DNA of 64,000 bases from Marthasterias glacialis (taxonomy: Eukaryota; Echinodermata; Asteroidea; Forcipulatida; Asteriidae): contig OU452219.1 of the NCBI GenBank assembly GCA_911728455.2, positions 3,966,320 through 4,030,319 on the forward strand, written 5' to 3'. Positions 23,198-36,370 of the stretch are shown here, piece after piece. Position numbers and translations under genes: made by a program. Numbering within the stretch: position 1 is the first letter of the stretch; every line of letters begins with the position of its first letter. A model generated the notes under the pieces. The model worked only from the letters and a program-made list of their open reading frames with translations. It was not told the origin of the DNA and ran no database searches.

Positions 23198-26100
23198 TCA
23201 CACTTGAAAACAATTGAAAAGGGCAGATAAAGAAACGAACAGAACAGCAGTAAAGTGACATGCAGCGAGGTTTGCCACGCCCCCCACTGGATCAAGATCA
23301 TCCGTGGGTTCCTTCGTTGTCATGACAACCTTTGATGTCATAGGATGGTTTGTGGAAGGATTTTGTCGGCTGTTCACGTTGGTGTACAGGAACGGCGACG
23401 CCTGAATTTGGAGAAAAAAAATTGGTAAAAAGACAATTATTATGATCATCATGAAGATTTGTTTTAAATTTATTATAATAAGTACCTAGTCTTCCAAAAA
23501 CTCGATCAGGTAACGTCCGCCATTTTGAAGCGGTTTGCGTTCGTTATTAAAATTAATTTAATTTAATTAAGAATGGGTTCTAAAAAGTAAAAAGTCATAG
23601 ATTAAGTAAAAAAAAATTAAAAAAAAAAATTATCTCAGTTGGTGCATCACAAAGTGTAGAGGGCTCCCCTACGGAGACGTATGAAAAATAAACAGGTCTT
23701 GTCGACCTTTTTGTCCTAATCGACAGTACTTAAACTTTCGGAGGCTATAGGGCCTAGCTTTGAACTTACTTGTGTTGGGCAAGTAAATGGTCCATCGGGC
23801 GTCCACGTTCTGTCTTTGCTGCCGACTGGTTGTACCTATAAATAGGCAAAATTTTGTTAATTTTGATAGTGATTTAGAACTTGAATGTAATTTTAATGAA
23901 TGAAGATCAACAACCTAGATCAAATGTGATGGAACAAGAGAGTTGTGAACATACAGTTCATGTCTAAGACTGAAAAAGCTTATTGCTTATTGAAGACACT
24001 ACGGGGATAATGTGTTGGTATAAACATTTCAAACACAGAGATCTGAGATATGGGTTGCTTCGCACCATGAACTATACAGAGAGCGTTTATACAAATATTT
24101 TGAACCCTGTTTGTGCTCATATTGAACTCTCTGGGTGCCCACTAAATACATTCAAATGGCATTCAGTGCAAAATGCTGAAATATTCCAAATTACTTTAAC
24201 AGTTACCGAAAAGTCTCATAGCTTTTTACAGTAAAGAGAAACGAGTTGTTCCCCTCCAAATAAAAACACCCATAATGTGCAAATTTCCAAATTTCTGAGC
24301 ACAAACTGCACAACCTTGAAAAAATGGCCATACACTTCTGAGCAAATAGGAACATTTTCAGGGCCTAGGTCAGCCAAAATACTTCAAAGTTGTAATTCAA
24401 CAACCCCATGTCACAATATACAAAGTTTTTTTTTACACTGTATCCCTTTTGTTTGACTCTCAGATCTGTCTATGTTTTCAGGGCCTACGAAAAATTCATA
24501 AGACTGACGCTCTATTTTCTCTCATTTTAGTTAATAATAGGTGCGCCCATCTGGCCTTAGGATGCTTCAGTAGCATTATTAATGGGAAACGTTAGGTGGC
24601 AGCAGTAAGTCTGCTGCCACCTAGCGTCCCCAAACGTCTCCCATTGCATTGTATGAAACCTTACCATGTTGTTCCATAACGCATTGCCTGTCTCAGCATG
24701 ACCCTTAGCGCTGAAGTGAAAGCAGTCTGGTGCCATGTACGATTGATCAGCAACACCCTGACGTAAAAGGAAAAAACGCATTAGTCATAACATACGGCAT
24801 AAAAGCCAGGAAAATAGTCCGCATATTCCGATTTCTTTCTACCTTTTTCCTCTTTCGATTCGTTTAACCCCAAGATATGACTCGAGCATGCGCATTTCTA
24901 TTTTAGTTGTAACCTTGTGTTTTCCATTCTTAGGATCTTTAAGTGCCCTTTCTGTTCCTTTTATTATTTGCCTTTTTATACGTCTGGACCACACTAACCT
25001 TGTCACTTCACAAACCAACTTAGTTTGGATCAAAGATTAATGAGCGCCGAAGGCACAAGATGGGTACTCTGTATGAAATGTGAAATCCCACTGGTCGCCA
25101 TTTCAGCAACTAACTCTTTTGGGACAACAATAGATCAGTGCAGATCAGTGCAGACAATGACCATTGCTATCAATCAGCATTCACTGGCTGAAATGGCGCC
25201 CATGTATATTTTACGTTCCAGTTTTAGATAAAGCTCAATTTCCCCATCTTGCGCCTTCGGCGCTCTATAATATTTGGTTTGGATCATGCCAGTGCGGAAA
25301 TAAATTACTTGTTTTAGTTTCTCCGCAACACATGGGGTTAGGGTATATTAGGGTATGTCCCTCCCCCATCTTGGGGTGAGGGTATCCTTCCAACACCCAG
25401 AACTAAACAATGCTGTTTGCCTTCAGGTATATCTTAGGGCAGACAAACTACAGTACAGAGAATGCTAAAAAAAACAAGGCATCAGATTTCTTAAACAAAT
25501 ACTATTGTTGGTCATAATATGATAATATAGCTACCAGGAACGTTGGTATTTTTGTCTCGTGAAAGAATGGCTGATGAACCACAGTGAAGTCCTCTCGATC
25601 GTCAAACACGCCGCTCATAACCATCTCTTCCAACATCTCCTAAAAAGTAAACCGAAACAAAACCGCTGAAAGAATGAGAGAGGCTCTTCTTCCAAAACAA
25701 ATAGTCACTCAGAGCAAGGTACTTAAAGTCAGAAAACGAAAAAGGGTAAAGTGATATGGGTATGTGTCCTGTTTCTTTTGTAAACTTTTTTTTTGTAAGT
25801 TAGAGGGCGCTAACTTGTCAATGATAATCTTACCTGATACTGAATAAGGATCGGCTCCCACTCTGTTTTTAACACTTCGTCTGTATAATTTGACACACAC
25901 GGACAGAATACTCTGCACGTAACGAAACAAGCAAAACAAACAATCACATTTTAGTATTGCAGTTGCACCTGCATGTTTTTTTTATCTATGTAGTATAAAT
26001 CCCACCGAGTCAGGTTTGCTATCTCATTAAGAGGAACTAAAACGTTCCACAACTTAACCGCATCAGAGAATAGCCAACAAGTAGCGACAACAGCACTAAC

Positions 26101-29100
26101 AACTACAACATAATACCGCCATCACCAACAAAACAAACTGCAGCAGCACAAAAGACTAGTATCTAACACCTTATAAAACAACACCATCTCTACCAATCAT
26201 CGTCTTACAACAACGACAAGAGCAGCAGCAAAAAAAAAAAAAAAAAAAAAAAAAAGCCTCAATTTTGAAAATTAACCTTTCGTTTTTCAGTACTGTCCTT
26301 CTTTTCTTACCGATGACTTACTGCGCAGACTACTCCCTGTAGCTTGTTGATTTCTCGAAGATCAAGAATTCCAACTACATTGACAAGAGTACGAGGCATC
26401 TACACATAGTAAAACATAAGACCTCATCAACGATGTATTTATGGTTATAAATTACGGTATGGATGGTTGTCCACACAGACCAAAATACAGATTTAATCAA
26501 AGTTTAAACAACTTTCCTTTGTCTATACATCGGGGCGGGGGAGGGGGAGGGTCCAATGTGTTTTCTTTAACCATTATTTCTCTACTAGATTTTTTTTGCC
26601 TAAATTATACCCTTTGCTTTAGAATTATTGTAGAAATGTTCATCTTATTGTGAGCCAAATACCGTTAGTTCTTTGAATTATTTTGTGAGGAAGTTCAATT
26701 AAACTTGAATGAATCGATGTGAGATAGTGTGCGGCAACGGGGGTGAAAGCCCTCTTTGGCCGGATGGAACTCATTGGGAAGGCTTAGGCGACAAAGGGAG
26801 CTTGGTCACAAGGTCAACTGGTTTACCTTTTCGTGTAATGTCTGTATGGCTTTTCGTATGTTGCCGATGTAAGCCTCCTGGGAATACTTCGTCTTGTTTC
26901 GGCATACGGCACACAGGTCATTCCCACCTATGAATATGGTAATTAGTTTCCAGTCTTTTTCGTAGTCAATGGTGACGTCATTTTGCATCTTTTGTACCAG
27001 TCGCTCAGCTTGTAAAGGAATTTCGCTGTACAAACACAATAATACGAAATAAACATTAAAAAAAAAAACAGATTTAAGAAGAAACAAGTTAAAATATGCA
27101 CAATAAGGTCCGATTTTTGGCCGATTTGACCCGGAAATATATCTTAAAAATTTGAAAAGCTAGTTTTTCAGATTGGGGAAAGTTACAAGCTTTCATTAAA
27201 CGAAAAAAAATATAAAAAAATTGCTAAAGATTAGTAATACCGGTGGTTAATTTGTATGTTTTCGGTTTGAAACAGCATCATCTGTCAAAATTCGCTCGGA
27301 TAGAGAGATAATTTTTTTCTCCTTATAAATCTTAAAATAAAAAAGAAAAGTACAAATTAGGAAACACAATAATATTGTGTTTCCTAATTTGTTTATAAAG
27401 TACGACTCACAGTGCCACCGCTCCGGGTACAGCTAGATTCATGCCTGCATTTTCAGTTGCCCACCCGCCGGTATCTTTCCCAAATCCCTTGAGTCCAGGA
27501 TTGTATTTCCGTAGAATATCTGCGGCAAAATATGATTTGAAGATTTTGAGTACAGTTCGTTTAATTTTAAAAAATTTGACTTCAAAAAAAAAATTATGAT
27601 AATAATAATAATAATAAATTCTCTTTGGTGCAATAATCTAGTTGAAACACTTATAGTTTTGATAATTATAACTTTATGGAATTTGATTTCGTCTGCCTTT
27701 TTTCGCATTCGTAAAACAGAAAAGCTAAACAGTAGAAAAACAAGCCACGAAATACAAAAACGAAATACTAAATATGTAGCTCAAAATTGGTGACAGATAG
27801 TTCATCCTACATAGCTTTCGCTGCGGCAATTGGGGCTTTTTAAGAATGTTGAGAAACAGTTTATCGAATTAATGTAGAAGTTTAAAAAAAAATACCTATA
27901 TCTTTTAAATTTCGATGTCTCTAAGTCACAACGAACCTTAGACGCCACATTCTACAATTTTCTCTTTCAAATAATACAACAATAATTGGTCCAGACAGTA
28001 GGCAACAATAGAGCACTAAACGAAATCTTGACCAAAAAAGTAAATATTATAATATTAATGGCAAAATTATGAAGGTATATAATATGATGATATTTACTGG
28101 CAAGTGTCGGCACTGTTGCGTAGGTTTCATCCCCACCGTGACTAAAGAGATCAGGAAATAGAAATAACAATTTAAAAAGTTAATAAAACAATTCAATACC
28201 CCTTTTAAAATTAATTGCAGCGCAATTATCGTGTTTTCTTTGTTATTCGAATCTAAGGGCTTTTCTCGAAACCGCGGCTTAGGTTCCGGTTTGGGTTCCG
28301 GAACCCAAGGGGGGGGGGGCAGGAGCCCAAACCGAGGTTTTGGAAAATGCCACCACCTTACCAGACCGAGGTGATTATTGCAATAGTCTGGTATGTTTTT
28401 GTCTTATCCAAAATTGACAATATAAAAACTGTTCTTGCGAGTTGCGAAAAAGGGAACATGTCAAGATGGTGGTTGGAACTGCCACGAGAAGATTCAAATA
28501 GAGGTAAATCTGTTGGATTCTAGGCCTATTTAAAAAATTTAAAGACAGTTTAATAATAAAAAAAGCCCGGCAAAAGACAAAAAACTTTAACTTTTGTTAT
28601 AAGATAGTTCTCCAAGATATGTTTCTAAGACATGCTGTTTTTATTTGAACAGTGGTGCTAATGCCCTTTGAGCAAATCCATTAATTTAAATAATTGGCAT
28701 AAACCTTGAAGCTTTCAGAAAATGGGAAATGCAACTCTGTTAGGCCTAATAGCCTTTTCGAAACCGCGGCTTCGGTTTGCTCGGTAAAATGGTCGAGAAC
28801 CAGGACTCTCTCCGTGTTTAAACAGTTAGTAATAAAAAACCTCTCCACCACACTTTTATTCCCTTATTAATTGTGACTGACAACATATGGATTAATTCGC
28901 CGATATCGTGCCTCGCCTCAAACGAAGTTTTATTTAACGTTATTGGAGGCGTGCTCAGGATAAACTTTTTACAATTAAACGGAACACTTGATTTGTTTTC
29001 CTTTGGCCTAGCCATTTCTTATTGGCTAATTTGTTTAGAGCGTTTAAATGCACGCGCATAACCTCTTTTTTCAGTTTCAGCTATGAGGATTTTGTTTTTA

Positions 29101-32100
29101 AATGTACTTTCCGGGGCCAAAGTATAATTTTTAGCTGTTGAGTCGTCTTCAAATCAATCATTCCCCCTTTTCGTAAAAAGAAAAAAGAAGAAGAAAAAAC
29201 CCATTATCAACAAATGAATTAACTTTCTGTATGAACAAAACAAACCATTTTCCAACCTAAAACTTGCACTTCGGTAAATATTTAAAAGATTAAAACAAGC
29301 CTTGGTGGTGAAGCAGAACTGTATTGTTTTATGTTTGGGAAAAGTCATGGATAGGGATGTAAATTAATTCATGAAGTATGAAGTCACATCTTAATACACT
29401 GCATTATCGACACATTCAAGAAATACGTGACACATCAAATCTTTCGATACATTATGATCGTTTGATGACACACAAAACAAGTGCAACACTTATTATGTGT
29501 ACTGCATGTTTTGGCACAATAATGATATTTTAATAATACGCAGTTCTTATATAGCGCTTTATCACACCTGATGGGCGTCTCAAAGGGCTCGTGGTTTTTT
29601 TTTGCTGCAAGGTATGAGGAGTTACAGTATGAAGTATGAGACCTGTTCCTTTACAAAGCACCATGTAATGGTTTACAAGGTGCTGTGGCGCAATCTGCAT
29701 CCGATCAAACCAGGAACACCGGAGCGAACCCCTTCTCTTTGCGATAAGTGCCACTGGGTTCTTTTACGTGCATTACACAACACACGGCACCAACGGCTTT
29801 ACGTCCCATCCGAAGGACGCAGCAATAATGATTAAGTCTCTTGCGTAAGGACACAAGTGTCACGACTGGGACTCGAACCCACACTCTGCTGATCAGAAAC
29901 AACAGAACTGGAGTCCGGTGTTCTTATCCGCTCGGCCAAGACACACCAATGAACGCATAAGCGACAAATTCAATGCGTGTGACAGACACACAATACTAAA
30001 ATGCGTGAGATACCAACACCCGTTGTATTCACTTTCAATGTTTTTGTGACGCATGCACTAAGCCACTAATGTGTGCGTATCAATCAATGCATGCGGCACA
30101 TTCAAAGCGTTTTTACGCATGAAATCGCCCGTGACACCCTAAATGCGTATTGCGTACCGGGGTACTAAAATCCGTACGACACATTCAATCGTGTTTCGAC
30201 AGAGCAAGTCGACGTCCTCGCTCCACTTTCGTGTAAAAAACCAATGGGGACGTAGCTTAAAATACAAGTCCATACACTAGGAGAACAAAGCGAAGTCACG
30301 GTGCGGCACTTACGGTGCGGCAGAGATGCGCGCGCGTGTGACGCATTCAATGCGTGTGAAGCACACGTAGAAATAAACCAGTGTGTGACACGTTATGATT
30401 ACCTGAATGCTTTCCCCCTGTACTGATACAGCATCTGAGGCATTGAGCATGCTCCCCCACCACTGGCAGCCTGAAAGAAGAAGAACAAGACACACATGAG
30501 AGGACTGACTTGTGTAATTATCATACAAATAAAAAGGCATCTCATTCGGGATAAAAAAAAAACCTCCATGCACGTGTGTTACGCACCATTATGTCCGACA
30601 AGGACTATCATGTCCGATGACAGTTTTGAACCATTATGTCCGACCCATTGTGTCCGACGAACGGTTATGTTCGACGCATTGTATCCACAGACATAATGGG
30701 TCGGCCCTAATGGTTTGTCAGACGCCATAGGTTGGACATAATGATTTGTCGGACACAATAGGTCGGACATAATGGTTCAAAAGTTTCTTGTCAGACGTAA
30801 CAGTCCATGTCGGACTTAATGGTGCGGAACACACGCGTTCAACGTGGAATGACGACTGTGAAGGCACGTGTTGCTGTGGGATTTTGTTTTCAGTTTGAAG
30901 AACAAAACTGATGGATTTAAACTTGTTCAAATTATTTGAAAGTACATTTTAGAAGTTTTCATCGTCTCAAGAAAAGGGTGATCTAATGGGTGGTTGTACA
31001 AGATTCATTTCAAACTGGTATCCGTGCGTCAACATAAGTAAGGAAAATTCACTACACAATGCAAAATAGTTTTAAGTATTCATTGGTTCACAATGGCAGT
31101 AGTGTTGATTAACTTACTGACAGCGAATCACCAATGGCCCCAATAACGTTGATGTCTCCCGGACGCAGTTTGTGCACTAAATCAATAAAAGAGAGGGGAA
31201 AAAACAAGGGTAGGCCTACCAGTCATACTTTGAAAATCTTTCAAGGAGTAAACAATAAAAAAAAAAAAAAAAAAAAAAAAAAAACAGAGACAGCATAATT
31301 TTTAAAAATTTAGATTGGGATTGGAGTAAGTCAATAAAAATCACTGCCATCACTTTCGGGGGTATTAACTGGCAGAGAATTATTGTTCAAAGTGTTTTTT
31401 TTTACATGCAAAATACAAACAATTCTTCACTATTAAAAATGACCGCATCGTGGCACAACTGTACGCACGACTATACAGACGATGTGACTTTTTCTTAATT
31501 TTTTTTATAGTTTTTATTAACTCAAGAACATTTTTACCTGAATCTGGGGTTTGTGATGACGGAGGAAGAATACCACAGGGAAAGATCTGTTCTTCTCCAT
31601 ACTAGAAAAATATATAGATACATTTAGATATACATATAAAAGCTTTATCACCACCACACACAGGAGCAGTGGAGTAACCAGAGGGGGCAGGGGGAGGGAG
31701 CCCCCCCCCCCCCCACGCTCAGAACTCTCGCCCCCTCTTGCCCTCAAGTGAGATTGGAAAAAAATGCACAAATATATGATTCGATACACTGAATAGCCCC
31801 CATTACATGCCTCTGCCCCCATGAAAACATCTGGTTACGCCACTGCGCAGGATAATAATAATAATAATAATCAAAACTTGTAAAGCGCCATCTATCTATG
31901 ACTTAACATATTCCGAGGCGCTTGAAAACAAAAAGTACAAACAAATAATGTAGAGAGTAACAAAAAAGATTACAAAGTACGTAGCTAAGAAAGAAAATAA
32001 AAAACAGATTGACATAAACGCATAGTCAAAAAAGTGGTTAAAAATAATACACAGAAAGTCAATTGTAAAAAGTATTGAACAGGTGAGTTTTAAGCAATGT

Positions 32101-35074
32101 TTTGAAAATGTCCAGAGACTCTGTAGATCGGATATTTAATGGAAGAGAGTTCCAGAGAGTGGGTGCAGCTACAGAAAAGGCACGATCACCGTTGGAAGTG
32201 CTTGTTTTAGGGACAGTTAAAAGAAGTTGGTTTGTGGAGCGAAGATTGCGAGTTGGCGTACATGGTGAGAGAATTTCTTTGAGATAGGGAGGAGCTCTAT
32301 CATTCATAGCTTTCCAGGCAAGCAAAATGATCTTGAATTTTATTCTTTGACAGACTGGAAGCCAGTGAAGCTGTTTCAAGACTGGTGTAATGTGATCGTG
32401 TTTACGTGTTTTGTTTACGTGTTTTGGATGATTTCTAAATTTATATATAAAAGCGAACAAAATCGCAAATGGCGGGCCAATCCCAAATAGTTGAAATTAC
32501 TTAAATAGTTGTAAACCTCAACTTTAAAAAAAAAGGAATGATGTTGTTTTCTTTCATGCATACAATGGAAGATTCATGTAAAATAAAAGCCTAAGCATTG
32601 TCACCATTCATAAACTTCTGCTGTAAAACTGAGTTCTGTAAGGAAGGATATGAATATAATCAACCTTAGGGAAATGTGGTTTATGGGTTTGGGAGACGAA
32701 ATCATTTCGGGGTGTTTTCTTTCCTGTGGTGCTGATATTTCAAGTTTGTATAAACCGTTTGAGGCTCAAATAAACTGGAAGAAAATGACAGATAACGATT
32801 ATAATACATATCGAAATCTATATTATATTTCAGTCTTCTTGCAATAACGATATGATTTCAGGATGCTTCTCGGGTCCGGGTATGCCGCGTGTGAACATAA
32901 AAATGATTCAACGCTCATGTCCAGTGGAAGTTAATTTAGTATGGTGTGCCCCTTGGGCGTGGGATCCGGATAAAACAGTCTGGGGTTAGTGGGTGATCAT
33001 ATTGAGATTCTTAGTGCAGGACTTTAGGATTTTTCATACCAAGACAAAGTGTCAGATAACACGCAGAAAAAATGATACGAAGAAATATGAAGAGAGACTT
33101 AAGCTTTGAGTCCTAAAAGGTTATTTTTTATTTTTTTTTATAGCTATAAATATCCCGAGCCCCCTAATGAAACAAAATGTAACCTGTCAACAGTGATGCT
33201 AAGAAAAGCTTACTTATATAATCAGCTGATTCCAAGGTCCAATGAGATAAATGACACCTGCTTTTTTAGACATGAGATCAATTACATCTGACATCGATTG
33301 GACCTTTGTTTTCGCGTCTGCTTTGGTTATGAATTACAAACAGTCGAAACTTGATGATTATTATACATCTTTTCTTTTTCAATACCCTCTTTTGAAGGGA
33401 AGGCAAACAGTCTAATTGGCAGGCTGACAGAATTTGCCAGTTAATATGCTGACGTAAACAAACAGATTGACATGTTACCGAAAAAAAAGAAAATAATAAA
33501 ATGAAATGCCGTCCGTAAACCAGCTTTTCGTTAATAAGGACTATCAAAAATCACACAAAACGTCGTGCAATGTCTTTCGTTAACATTTTTTGTTTTGTTT
33601 AATAATGTATAGGCCTTATTGTCCATTGTTCCCCTCCTAGTTGTTGCTAACTAGATTTTTATGAGAGTAATATTGGGTTAATTGCTAATATACGGCTGGT
33701 CCGAAATTTTTGCTTGTCTTTTGAATACTTATTTTGTGTATTAGTGAGCATGTCATGTTAGGATTGCTGAATGCTACCGACCATATTATGTGTTACCAAC
33801 CGAAATAAATAGATAAGTATAAAGTGACTGAATAAATAAATTAATTAATAAATAAATAATCGCTAATTCTGCAATTTGACAAACTCCACTTTGTTAGTTT
33901 TATTGCGTTGGACCTCGGGATCGATCGTGGATCGTATGCTGGGCTGCCCCACGACTGGAGCAACCGTGCATGCTGCTGATGACCTCGCAATGTTTTAGTG
34001 ATACCATTCTTCAGTGCGTTCGGTTTTGGCCGAACCGTGTTTAGCTTGTGTGGACACGATGAAAAAAAGCCGTCTTACTGTCTGATTGTAGTATAGATTT
34101 AGGATCTTAATACGTATCCACATGGAGGTGTCCGTGTTTTGAACCAACCCTAGTTAGTATGGCTGATTAATCCTTACCGGCCATGCTGGATCGGCCGAGC
34201 AGTTGTATCCGGGGAATAAAGCGATGATTTCACGAAGCGTTGTATTCCAGTCAGTGTAGTCTTCGGAAATGACATCGTCAAACTCATACTCGAAATCTAG
34301 AAGGATTAAGGAAAAAATTAAAAACAAGTTTTTTAAACAATGATGTATTTTTTTGTTTATCGTTATTAAAAGCTCCTTTTTCTTTTTCTGTTTCCTTTCT
34401 TGTAATATGAAATTTTGTTTTTTTAAAGTTATGAACATTTAAGACTTCTGTTTATATGAACTGGCTAGTTCGATGGATGGTCAATCTACAATCCTGGAAC
34501 TATATGCAACCCCCACAAAAAACAGCAAAATAAGCACTATCTATCACAACTTTTCCGAAAGGGAAAGCCAAACTTCTGAGTCAATTATTGAGCCGGTACC
34601 AGGCTAGCCCAATATGTCGGGTATAAGGTGGGGAGAAACAGGCGAGTCTGCCAAAGAAATTAAACGGGGCAAACCAGTGGTTTGTTTTCTAATCGTGTTA
34701 GCATGAAGAACAATGTGTGCATTTGTTTCAAGAAGTGGAACTAACTTCATGGTGTGAAAAATTGCTTCTTAAACATCACCGTGTAGGCCTACTTTTTAAA
34801 CTTTTTCGTTCGTATCATCAAAGAGCAATGAACAACCTTTGAAGTGTCTTTCACAGTCTTGTAATAGAGCAAATGCATTCTAAGACTTCAAAATCCGTTT
34901 CACGAACTGAATAAAACAAAATACTAAACGATGCAATTGAATTTAAAGTAAAACAGTTATACACAAAAAACCGGTGTATTTTAGTACACGCTTACCTTGC
35001 GTAAGTCCGGTATGTGACAGTGCCAAAACAAAGGAGACGAGGGCGGAAAACAAACTAAACTTTTCCCGAAACAT
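23198..35074 (-). CDS. PLB1: Phospholipase B1-like GDSL lipase, paralog A, complete, 14 exons
   Basis: Exons in order: 35074-34996, 34296-34178, 31601-31538, 31176-31118, 30470-30403, 28141-28098, 27519-27411, 27025-26827, 26399-26311, 25912-25834, 25639-25535, 24757-24665, 23835-23770, 23401-23198. The sum is 1377 nt, 458 residues. Signal peptide: MFREKFSLFSALVSFVLALS. SGNH/GDSL blocks: block I GAIGDSLS (nucleophile Ser105), block II AVPGA (oxyanion Gly177), block III IGGNDLC (Asn216), block V MAPDCFHFSAKGH (Asp349, His352). All four conserved positions are present, so it should be an active secreted (lyso)phospholipase/lipase. The tail (DPVGGVANLAACHF, then about 15 hydrophobic residues and stop) looks like a GPI-anchor signal, so an outer-leaflet location is likely. 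Vertebrate PLB1 carries four such domains in one chain; here each gene has one. It lies downstream of paralog B on the same strand with matching intron phases, so they are tandem duplicates. Introns hold a LINE fragment and several MITEs. Confidence 0.93.
24575..24655. repeat. Small palindromic repeat by PLB1-like A catalytic exon
   Basis: AATGGGAAACGTTAGGTGGC-AGCAG and CTGCTGCCACCTAGCGTCCC-CAAACGTCTCCCATT form a hairpin with a 4-bp loop. It ends about 10 bp from the donor side of exon 24757-24665. Related half-sites occur near 2176-2210 and 23150-23180 (CTGCCACCTA-CGTCCC). Confidence 0.6.
25040..25267. mobile_element. MITE in PLB1-like A intron 11
   Basis: Terminal inverted repeats: ATGAGCGCCGAAGGCACAAG-ATGGG and CCCATCTTGCGCCTTCGGCG-CTCTAT. 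Total 228 bp with no ORF. Confidence 0.7.
26228..26255 (+). repeat. Poly(A) tract
   Basis: About 26 A residues after AGCAGCAGC. Possibly a retroposon tail or simple slippage. PLB1-like A intron. Confidence 0.7.
28255..28345. repeat. Inverted-repeat element, C/G-run loop
   Basis: TTCTCGAAACCGCGGCTTAGG-TTCCGGTTTGGG is inverted to CCAAACCGAGGTTTTGGAAAA around a run of ten Gs. A second half (CTTTTCGAAACCGCGGCTTC) lies at 28752-28775. PLB1-like A intron upstream of exon 28141-28098. Confidence 0.45.
29538..29947 (-). repeat. tRNA-derived SINE, family 1, full length
   Basis: Mirror of the 15031-15413 unit: starts TATATAGCGCTTTATCACAC, contains TTACGTCCCATCCGAAGGAC and GGGACTCGAACCCACACTCT, and ends TATCCGCTCGGCCAAGACAC. 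In PLB1-like A intron. Confidence 0.75.
30571..30837. mobile_element. Palindromic element built of TGTCCGAC units
   Basis: The left arm (CACGTGTGTTACGCACCATTATGTCCGAC...) is inverted to the right arm (...GTCGGACTTAATGGTGCGGA-ACACACG). Within the arms CATTATGTCCGAC-type units recur about six times per side in alternate orientations. Lies in PLB1-like A intron 4, about 100 bp from exon 30470-30403. Confidence 0.7.
31257..31284 (+). repeat. Poly(A) tract
   Basis: About 28 As in PLB1-like A intron 3, close to the 3' splice site of exon 31176-31118 on the opposite strand (poly-T there). Confidence 0.65.
31850..32470 (-). mobile_element. 5'-truncated LINE with RT C-terminal ORF
   Basis: The minus-strand ORF 32460-32059 (133 codons) reads HDHITPVLKQLHWLPVCQRI, KFKIILLAWKAMNDRAPPYL and AFSVAAPTLWNSLPLNIRST. 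This is the well-known C-terminal region downstream of reverse transcriptase in CR1/L2/Rex1-type non-LTR elements in marine invertebrates and fish. The copy ends near a GCGCTTTACAAG 3' end and a (TAT)n/(TAA)n run at 31855-31871, as such LINEs do. Only the last part of the ORF remains, so it is a dead insertion in PLB1-like A intron 2. Confidence 0.8.
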
Positions 35075-35510
35075 ATTTGTGGCTTTTAAGTATCGCAAAC
35101 CAATTTAACCTGAATTATCTGGGGAAAAAATGCAAATCTTATAAAGCATAAACCATAACAAGAATTCAACTCTTCAGCAAAACGACTAAAACTCTAACAA
35201 AGTTCGTGATCTTGTTGTGAGTGGAACATCATCCCACCTCTTGTGTATTTGTGAAGTTTATCAAGGGAGATGCTATTTTATATGATTGAGATCATCAACA
35301 TGACATCGATAACTTATCTGATGATTTGCCTTTTGGATTTTAAAGATAATACGGAAGACCATCGGTTGTCCTGGAAGATCAGTGGGATGTGGCTCTATTT
35401 ATTTATTTATTTTCAATCTGTTCAATATTTGAGATAACCCTGCTAATTATAGGACCCAAGCCGACCCGTCCTCAGCAGGCGAGATAGTCTTGTGACCGGT
35501 AAGCTATTCT

Positions 35511-35768
35511 GGGCCCACTTTCATGGCTGTACCCTTAGTAAAAATCACAGCTTGCGCGGTAGCAGAAAATCCCTGCTTAACGTAAGCATTTCCACAGGTT
35601 AGTAAAGAATTATTGCAAATAAGCTTGCGTGTTATACTTTTACGTTACTAAGCATTTTTCGTTTACGCAGCTAGCGCAGAAATTTGGGACTTACCCAGTA
35701 AGCGTGAGAATGGTGACCGCCGTAAGCGAAAACATTCTGTGGTAAGCGGAGTCATGAAATTTGGCCCT
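35511..35768. mobile_element. GGGCCCAATTTCATGG-type MITE, copy 1
   Basis: The ends GGGCCCACTTTCATGGC and GTCATGAAATTTGGCCCT are inverted repeats. The interior has CGTAAGC/GCTTACG-rich sequence. A shorter relative is at 62494-62625. Lies about 440 bp upstream of the PLB1-like A start codon. Confidence 0.6.
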
Positions 35769-35882
35769 GGTCTGTATAGAGTGAAGGTTGTGGGCCAATT
35801 TCCCACCCGATGTACCCATGAACGCTCTGGGTATTACGGTATAGGACAACAACTTATTTTGAAGCATCGAAATTCGGCTAAA

Positions 35883-36235
35883 AACCATGATTGCTTCTCT
35901 TCACCCAGGTGTATATAAGAATCAGATTCCAAGGGTAGATGTTCATTTTGTCATACAGCTTGCTACGCAGCTCAAGTCCTAAAAGTGTGTGTACGTTTCG
36001 TGGGACATGAGCTAACCTATGAATAACCATGATTGCTTCTCTTCATCCAGGAGTAAGGGAAGCAGTTCCCATAGGGGAATATATGTTTCTTTTGCCATTA
36101 CAGCTTGCTACACGCAGCTCAACAATCAATATGCCCAACCAAAGTTTACATACTTCTTATGAACATGAAATTGCCTATGAATAATCGTAATTTCTTCTCT
36201 TCACCTAGGAGTAATTAAATTGATTCATATGAGGG
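35883..36235 (+). repeat. Tandem repeat, about 150-bp unit, 2.3 copies
   Basis: Units start near 35885, 36027 and 36185 with CCATGATTGCTTCTCTTCA (third diverged). Each copy then has CAGCTTGCTAC-GCAGCTCAA and ACCTATGAATAA. Upstream of PLB1-like A. Confidence 0.6.
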
Positions 36236-36370
36236 CAGGATGGAACGACTTGTCCACTGACTGGGAACAGTGTGCATGTGGCTAGGTGAACTTCACCTTC
36301 GCTTTTGAGCATTCTATCCCATTCACCGTCCCTTGTTGTTGAATCAGTTTACTACACGCTGTTCATTTGG

